Position numbers and translations under genes: made by a program
Shown: piece after piece, positions 62,689 through 64,000 of the stretch
Layout of the letters: each line of letters starts with the position of its first letter
Numbering within the stretch: position 1 is the first letter of the stretch
NCBI GenBank assembly: GCA_964618075.1
Contig: CAZTZO010000002.1
Coordinates: forward strand, 62,001 to 126,000
Origin: CAYTMY01 sp964618075
GTDB lineage: Bacteria > Bacillota > Clostridia > Eubacteriales > Anaerofustaceae
Direction of reading: 5' to 3'
Length of the DNA stretch: 64,000 nucleotides
The notes under the pieces: generated by a model
Seen by the model: the letters and a program-made list of their open reading frames with translations, nothing else
Databases searched by the model: none
What the model was told of the DNA's origin: nothing

Positions 62689-64000
62689 ATGACTAACGAA
62701 ACAAACAAAAAGAATTTTAACTTGGTCGTATGGACGTTCGGATTTTCCGAAATCGGCGCTTTGCTTGTGGCAAGCATAGGAACGCAGTACTTTCCGTTCT
62801 ATCTGACGAATGTTATCCTTCTGCCCGCAGTTATTATGGGAACCGTTCTTCTTATTACAAGAGTGTTCGATATCGTTACCATTCTTTTGTCAAGCGTCGT
62901 CGAAGAAAAGGTATCCTTAAAATGGGGCAAATGCCGTTCATGGATTGCTCTTATGTGTCCTCTGGCTGCGATAATCGGCGTTTTGCAGTATGCCGGTATC
63001 GGCGGAACGACAAACACTAAGGTCGTCATTGCATGTATTTGCTACGTATTGTTCTTCGGATTTTTCAACTTCGGACGAACAGCACAGATGGCGCTGTTAA
63101 ACACAATCGGTCAGACTCCTGAAGAAAGAGCGCAGCTTTCCGCAAGAAAAGCACAGTTCGCTTCTGTAGCTCAGGTAGTTTTCAGCATGACCTTCCTGCC
63201 TTTGCTTCTTATATTCTCAAAGGCTGCGACAAAAACACAGACAACACAAAAAGGATTCTTTTTTACCGTTCTGGTATTCATGGCTGTGTATCTCGTTTTA
63301 CAGCTGTTGTTGTTCAAAACATCAAAACCTTACGACTTACCGGGTACAGGGTTAGATGCAAAAGCAAAAGCTCAAAAGCTCACAGGCAAGGAAATGGCAG
63401 AACAGATTTTCAAGAATCCTCCACTCATTTTAATGCTTATTGCCGAAACGTGCAAGACTCTTACGCAAAATTTATTTAACGGCTATGTAGTTTATTACTT
63501 CACGATCGTTGCGCAGGATCTCACGCTTCAACCGAGATTTGCTACAATAATTGCTGTCTTTACCTTCTGCGGTTCTGTCTTTATCGGTCAGTTCCTTCGT
63601 AAAAAGCTTGGTAAAAAGAATTCCTATATGTTCGGTTTCACTATGATGATAGTAGCGTTGCTCTGCTCCAGACTTTTTGCTTCAAGCAATACGACAATCT
63701 TCCTCATCATAATGGGCGTCGGCTTCTTCTTCTTTGCAGGTATCGCCTCATGTGGACCCGCAATGTTCGGTGACTGCGTCGAATACGGCAAATGGAAGAT
63801 CGGCAAGGAAGCAAGAGCATTCATTATGGGTCTTTATACACTACCCATAAAAATCGGTGTATGGCTTCTCGGCGGAATATCGGGCTGGCTGCTCGCATCC
63901 ATCGGCTACAACGCAACACAAGCTGTTACTCCCGCTATTCAATCGGGTATGTTCAACATTATAACCTACGGCCCGATGGCATTCGCCGCTATCGGTCTTA
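62689..64000 (+). CDS. GPH-family (MelB-like) sugar:cation symporter, C-terminal end outside window
   Basis: About 437 residues are visible; the gene runs off the right edge. Roughly 11 hydrophobic segments. 'LLITRVFDIVTILLSS', in part, near 60 and 'EEKVSLKWGKCRSWI' near 80 correspond to the conserved RxFDxxTD and loop-2/3 'GKxRPW' motifs of the glycoside-pentoside-hexuronide family, though several acidic cation-coupling positions are changed (for example TILLSS instead of TDPLxG). 'FGDCVEYGKWKIGKEARAF', in part, near 363 also fits MelB-type 'DxxEYxxWKTGxR'. Substrate unknown. ATG at 62689 has AAAGGAA 10 nt upstream. Confidence 0.85.
   Translation, partial: MTNETNKKNFNLVVWTFGFSEIGALLVASIGTQYFPFYLTNVILLPAVIMGTVLLITRVFDIVTILLSSVVEEKVSLKWGKCRSWIALMCPLAAIIGVLQYAGIGGTTNTKVVIACICYVLFFGFFNFGRTAQMALLNTIGQTPEERAQLSARKAQFASVAQVVFSMTFLPLLLIFSKAATKTQTTQKGFFFTVLVFMAVYLVLQLLLFKTSKPYDLPGTGLDAKAKAQKLTGKEMAEQIFKNPPLILMLIAETCKTLTQNLFNGYVVYYFTIVAQDLTLQPRFATIIAVFTFCGSVFIGQFLRKKLGKKNSYMFGFTMMIVALLCSRLFASSNTTIFLIIMGVGFFFFAGIASCGPAMFGDCVEYGKWKIGKEARAFIMGLYTLPIKIGVWLLGGISGWLLASIGYNATQAVTPAIQSGMFNIITYGPMAFAAIGL

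Noticed and set aside
1..64000. tRNA genes, CRISPR arrays, transposases or phage genes
   Set aside because: I looked for cloverleaf ends, direct-repeat/spacer patterns and transposase motifs on both strands and found none I could support.

Overview
The window looks like chromosomal DNA of a low-GC, Gram-positive anaerobe of the class Clostridia (Bacillota). The evidence is ferredoxin-dependent oxoacid metabolism, a T-box leader, a SAM-I riboswitch, a CIRCE/GroESL unit, Bacillota-type L10 and L19 leaders, sigma-A promoters with 16-17 bp spacers, a PASTA-domain kinase with its PP2C phosphatase, and several TTG starts with strong Shine-Dalgarno sequences. I cannot name the genus. I see no tRNA, rRNA, CRISPR array, insertion sequence or prophage.

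1-7489 (minus strand) is a tight seven-gene operon behind a consensus promoter and a T-box leader whose specifier reads as CUC (leucine). It encodes a LeuA-like protein that has lost its catalytic residues but keeps the leucine-binding domain, a TIM-barrel/acyl-CoA synthetase fusion, a MinD-like ATPase, and a four-subunit 2-oxoacid:ferredoxin oxidoreductase (delta, alpha, beta, gamma; gamma runs off the window). The best reading is leucine-starvation-induced synthesis of branched-chain amino acids by activating branched short-chain acids to CoA esters and carboxylating them reductively.

7647-13982 holds an Mrp/NBP35 ATPase, a beta-helix-like lipoprotein, a TVP38-family membrane protein and a plus-strand malate/fumarate operon (malic enzyme, two-subunit fumarase, DUF2284 protein). 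14233-18161 is a PglF/PglE/PglC-like trio making and attaching a 4-amino-4,6-dideoxy sugar. 18520-20944 pairs a gamma-resorcylate-type decarboxylase with a DASS transporter. 21043-23766 carries aspS and asnS. 24162-27442 is the rpmG-secE-nusG-rplK-rplA / rplJ-rplL cluster with its L10 leader.

28261-37342 is an AT-rich surface-glycan region: a frameshifted YfhO gene, two tandem GT-C-like membrane proteins sharing a perfectly identical tract of about 1.2 kb, and rfbFGH for CDP-4-keto-3,6-dideoxyglucose. 37441-47734 is mostly housekeeping: mgtE with an unusual leader ORF, CvpA, DUF951, HAD phosphatase, metK with SAM-I riboswitch, an RNA methyltransferase, uvrB, lspA and guaB. 47878-49879 is the HrcA/CIRCE-controlled groESL operon.

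50056-61569 contains a divergent YidC-like insertase, a rhamnan-synthesis-F protein, rplS with its leader, and the translation/signalling run rsmB-rlmN-PP2C-PASTA kinase-rsgA, followed by a WYL regulator and an NAD-dependent epimerase. The window ends with a TetR regulator divergent from a GPH-family sugar transporter that is cut by the window edge.
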